Source: SCUB01 sp041918675 (lineage in GTDB: Bacteria > Pseudomonadota > Alphaproteobacteria > Rhizobiales > Xanthobacteraceae). Taken from it: a stretch of DNA of 64,000 nucleotides. The number at the start of each line of letters is the position of its first letter. The first letter of the stretch is position 1. Below are positions 62,783-64,000 of this stretch, piece by piece. The stretch spans positions 62,001 to 126,000 of the forward strand of contig JAYRVF010000015.1 in assembly GCA_041918675.1 (NCBI GenBank), in the 5' to 3' direction. The position numbers and the translations under genes were made by a program. The notes beneath the pieces are model-generated. The model ran no database searches and had not been told where the DNA came from. It saw only the letters and a program-made list of their open reading frames with translations.

Positions 62783-63864
62783 GCGAAACCGCGCGCCTGA
62801 TCGCCGATTTGATCGAAGGGCTGCTCGCCGACGCCGTCGACGCCGACATGCTGGCGCGCGCCGAGGAAGGCGCCGTGCCCGCCGATCTCTGGGCGGCGCT
62901 GGAGACGAACGGTCTGACCGCAATGCTCGCCGAAGGTCCCGAGGCCGAAATCGGCTGGCGCGACGCGTTCATCGTCGTCGCCGCGGCCGGGCGGCACTCT
63001 CTGCCGCTGCCACTCGCCGAGTCGATCGGCGCGACGGCGCTGCTCGCGATGACCGGTCTCGATGCTCCAGAAGGTCCCGTGACGATCGCGCCGTGGTCGC
63101 CGGACAATCGCCTCGCGCTTAGTCGCAAGGCGGATGGATGGCGCGCCGACGGCGCGGTGGCGCGCGTGCCCTGGGGCCGTTTCGCCCGCCATGTCGTCGT
63201 CGACGTCGTGCACGAGGGCGAGCGCGGGATCGCCCGCGTCGCGCTGGAGCACGGAAGGATCGACCCGGGCGTCAATCTGGTCGGCGAGCCCCGCGACTTC
63301 ATCGTGTTCCATGACGCGGCGGCCGAAATCGCCGACAGCCCGCCGATCTTCGGCGATCACGCCGTGGAACTCGTCGGCGCGATGCTGCGCGCCGGGCAAA
63401 TGGCGGGCGCGATCGACGCCATCCTGCGTCGATCGATCGCCTATGCCGGCGAGCGCCGGCAATTCGGCAAACCGATCGGCGCCTTCCAGGCGGTCCAGCA
63501 CATGCTCGCGCAACTCGCCGAGGAAAGCGCCGCGGCCACCATTGCGGCCGAACAGGCGTTCCTTGCCCTCGACACGGGGCGCGATGCCCTGTTCGCGGCC
63601 GCGACGGCCAAGCTGCGCGCGGGCGAGGCGGCCGGCCGCGCCATGGCGATCGCCCACGAGGTTCATGGCGCGATGGGCTTCGCGGGCGAGCACCCGCTGC
63701 ATCACGCGACGCGGCGGCTGATGGCCTGGCGCGCGGAGTTCGGCGCCGAAACCGTCTGGGCGCGACGCCTCGCCGCGATGGTGATACCGGGCGGCGGCGA
63801 CGGGCTCTGGCCGTTCCTCACCGCCGCGCAAACGGACGCCAACGAAAGGGACACGCCGTCATGA
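62779..63864 (+). CDS. Acyl-CoA dehydrogenase, divergent partner subunit
   Basis: A 361-residue acyl-CoA dehydrogenase-like protein. The N-terminal half is poorly conserved and lacks the SEPxxGSD motif. The C-terminal half has AIDAILRRSIAYAGERRQFGKPIGAFQAVQHMLAQ and HGAMGFAGEHPLHHATRRLMAW, the FAD-binding and closing motifs of the steroid/pimeloyl class. It may act with the preceding gene as a heteromer in which only one subunit has a complete active site. Overlaps at both ends (ATGA with the genes on either side) point to strict co-translation. Confidence 0.83.
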   Translation: MSETARLIADLIEGLLADAVDADMLARAEEGAVPADLWAALETNGLTAMLAEGPEAEIGWRDAFIVVAAAGRHSLPLPLAESIGATALLAMTGLDAPEGPVTIAPWSPDNRLALSRKADGWRADGAVARVPWGRFARHVVVDVVHEGERGIARVALEHGRIDPGVNLVGEPRDFIVFHDAAAEIADSPPIFGDHAVELVGAMLRAGQMAGAIDAILRRSIAYAGERRQFGKPIGAFQAVQHMLAQLAEESAAATIAAEQAFLALDTGRDALFAAATAKLRAGEAAGRAMAIAHEVHGAMGFAGEHPLHHATRRLMAWRAEFGAETVWARRLAAMVIPGGGDGLWPFLTAAQTDANERDTPS

Positions 63865-64000
63865 GCGACTTCTTGCTGTGGGAGGAAGACGACGGCGTCG
63901 TCACGCTGACGATGAACCGCCCCGAGGAACGCAACGCGCTGAGCGACGAGACGCAGTTCTCCGCCTTCGAGACCGCCTTCGCGCGCGTCAACGCAACGCC
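63861..64000 (+). CDS. Enoyl-CoA hydratase/isomerase family protein, 5' fragment
   Basis: The first 46 residues of a crotonase whose gene continues past the window. LLWEEDDGVVTLTMNRPEERNALSDETQF is a standard crotonase N-terminus, with the conserved NRPxxRNAL loop. The ATG at 63861 overlaps the stop of the dehydrogenase gene (ATGA), placing it in the same operon. The active-site region is not visible, so hydratase versus isomerase cannot be decided. Confidence 0.83.
   Translation, partial: MSDFLLWEEDDGVVTLTMNRPEERNALSDETQFSAFETAFARVNAT

Overview
The window is about 64 kb of GC-rich chromosome (roughly two-thirds GC by eye) from an alphaproteobacterium. A Hyphomicrobiales (Rhizobiales) member is most likely, and the combination of flavocytochrome c sulfide dehydrogenase with aryl/alicyclic acyl-CoA catabolism is reminiscent of purple non-sulfur or related Beijerinckiaceae/Xanthobacteraceae-type organisms. 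That placement is inferred from gene families only. No rRNA, tRNA, CRISPR array, IS element or prophage gene was recognised; almost everything reads as ordinary chromosomal operons.

Layout. 1-1.9 kb: tail of a Wzx-like polysaccharide flippase, a 3-hydroxybutyrate dehydrogenase and a CAP-domain lipoprotein. 2.0-7.1 kb: a self-contained tetR-MFP-RND efflux operon with a promoter overlapped by a palindromic operator. 7.4-9.7 kb: a 14-bp tandem repeat array followed by malate synthase G. 9.8-23 kb: a complete Flp/Tad pilus locus made of two TadE/TadG-like minor pilins and a small CpaC-N-like protein on the minus strand, flp1, an ICMT-like membrane methyltransferase, flp2, cpaA, then cpaBCDEF-tadBC on the plus strand, and tadD on the minus strand. 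23-26 kb: leucyl aminopeptidase, NlpC/P60 peptidase, NUDIX hydrolase. 26-33.7 kb: a Yej-type oligopeptide ABC importer with two tandem solute-binding proteins. 34-36.5 kb: membrane-anchored cytochrome c, kdsB, pheA. 37-46 kb: one-carbon and C3 metabolism (metF, metH, glpK, purU, glycerate kinase). 46-51.5 kb: a patatin-like phospholipase, then a redox cluster of fccA, fccB, a NapC/NirT tetraheme anchor and a duplicated tetraheme cytochrome. 51.5-64 kb: a divergent CoA-thioester catabolic region with two TetR regulators, two SDRs, an unusual crotonase, a Pat-like protein acyltransferase, a benzoate-CoA-ligase-family enzyme, two acyl-CoA dehydrogenases and the start of another crotonase that runs off the window.

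How the parts work together. The Tad locus encodes all core parts: pilins, prepilin peptidase, secretin, pilotin-like CpaD, CpaE localiser, CpaF ATPase, TadBC platform and TadD lipoprotein. Three of its transcription units carry TTAA-N7-TTRA-like sites suggestive of CtrA control. The membrane methyltransferase between the pilin genes is the most unexpected member, because CpaA lacks the methyltransferase domain of PilD. The fcc cluster should oxidise sulfide in the periplasm and pass electrons to c-type haems, with a NapC-type protein offering a link to the quinone pool. At the right-hand end the adenylating ligase carries the PX4GK acylation motif near its C-terminus and sits beside a Pat-like acetyltransferase, suggesting a local post-translational on/off switch on aromatic or alicyclic acid activation.
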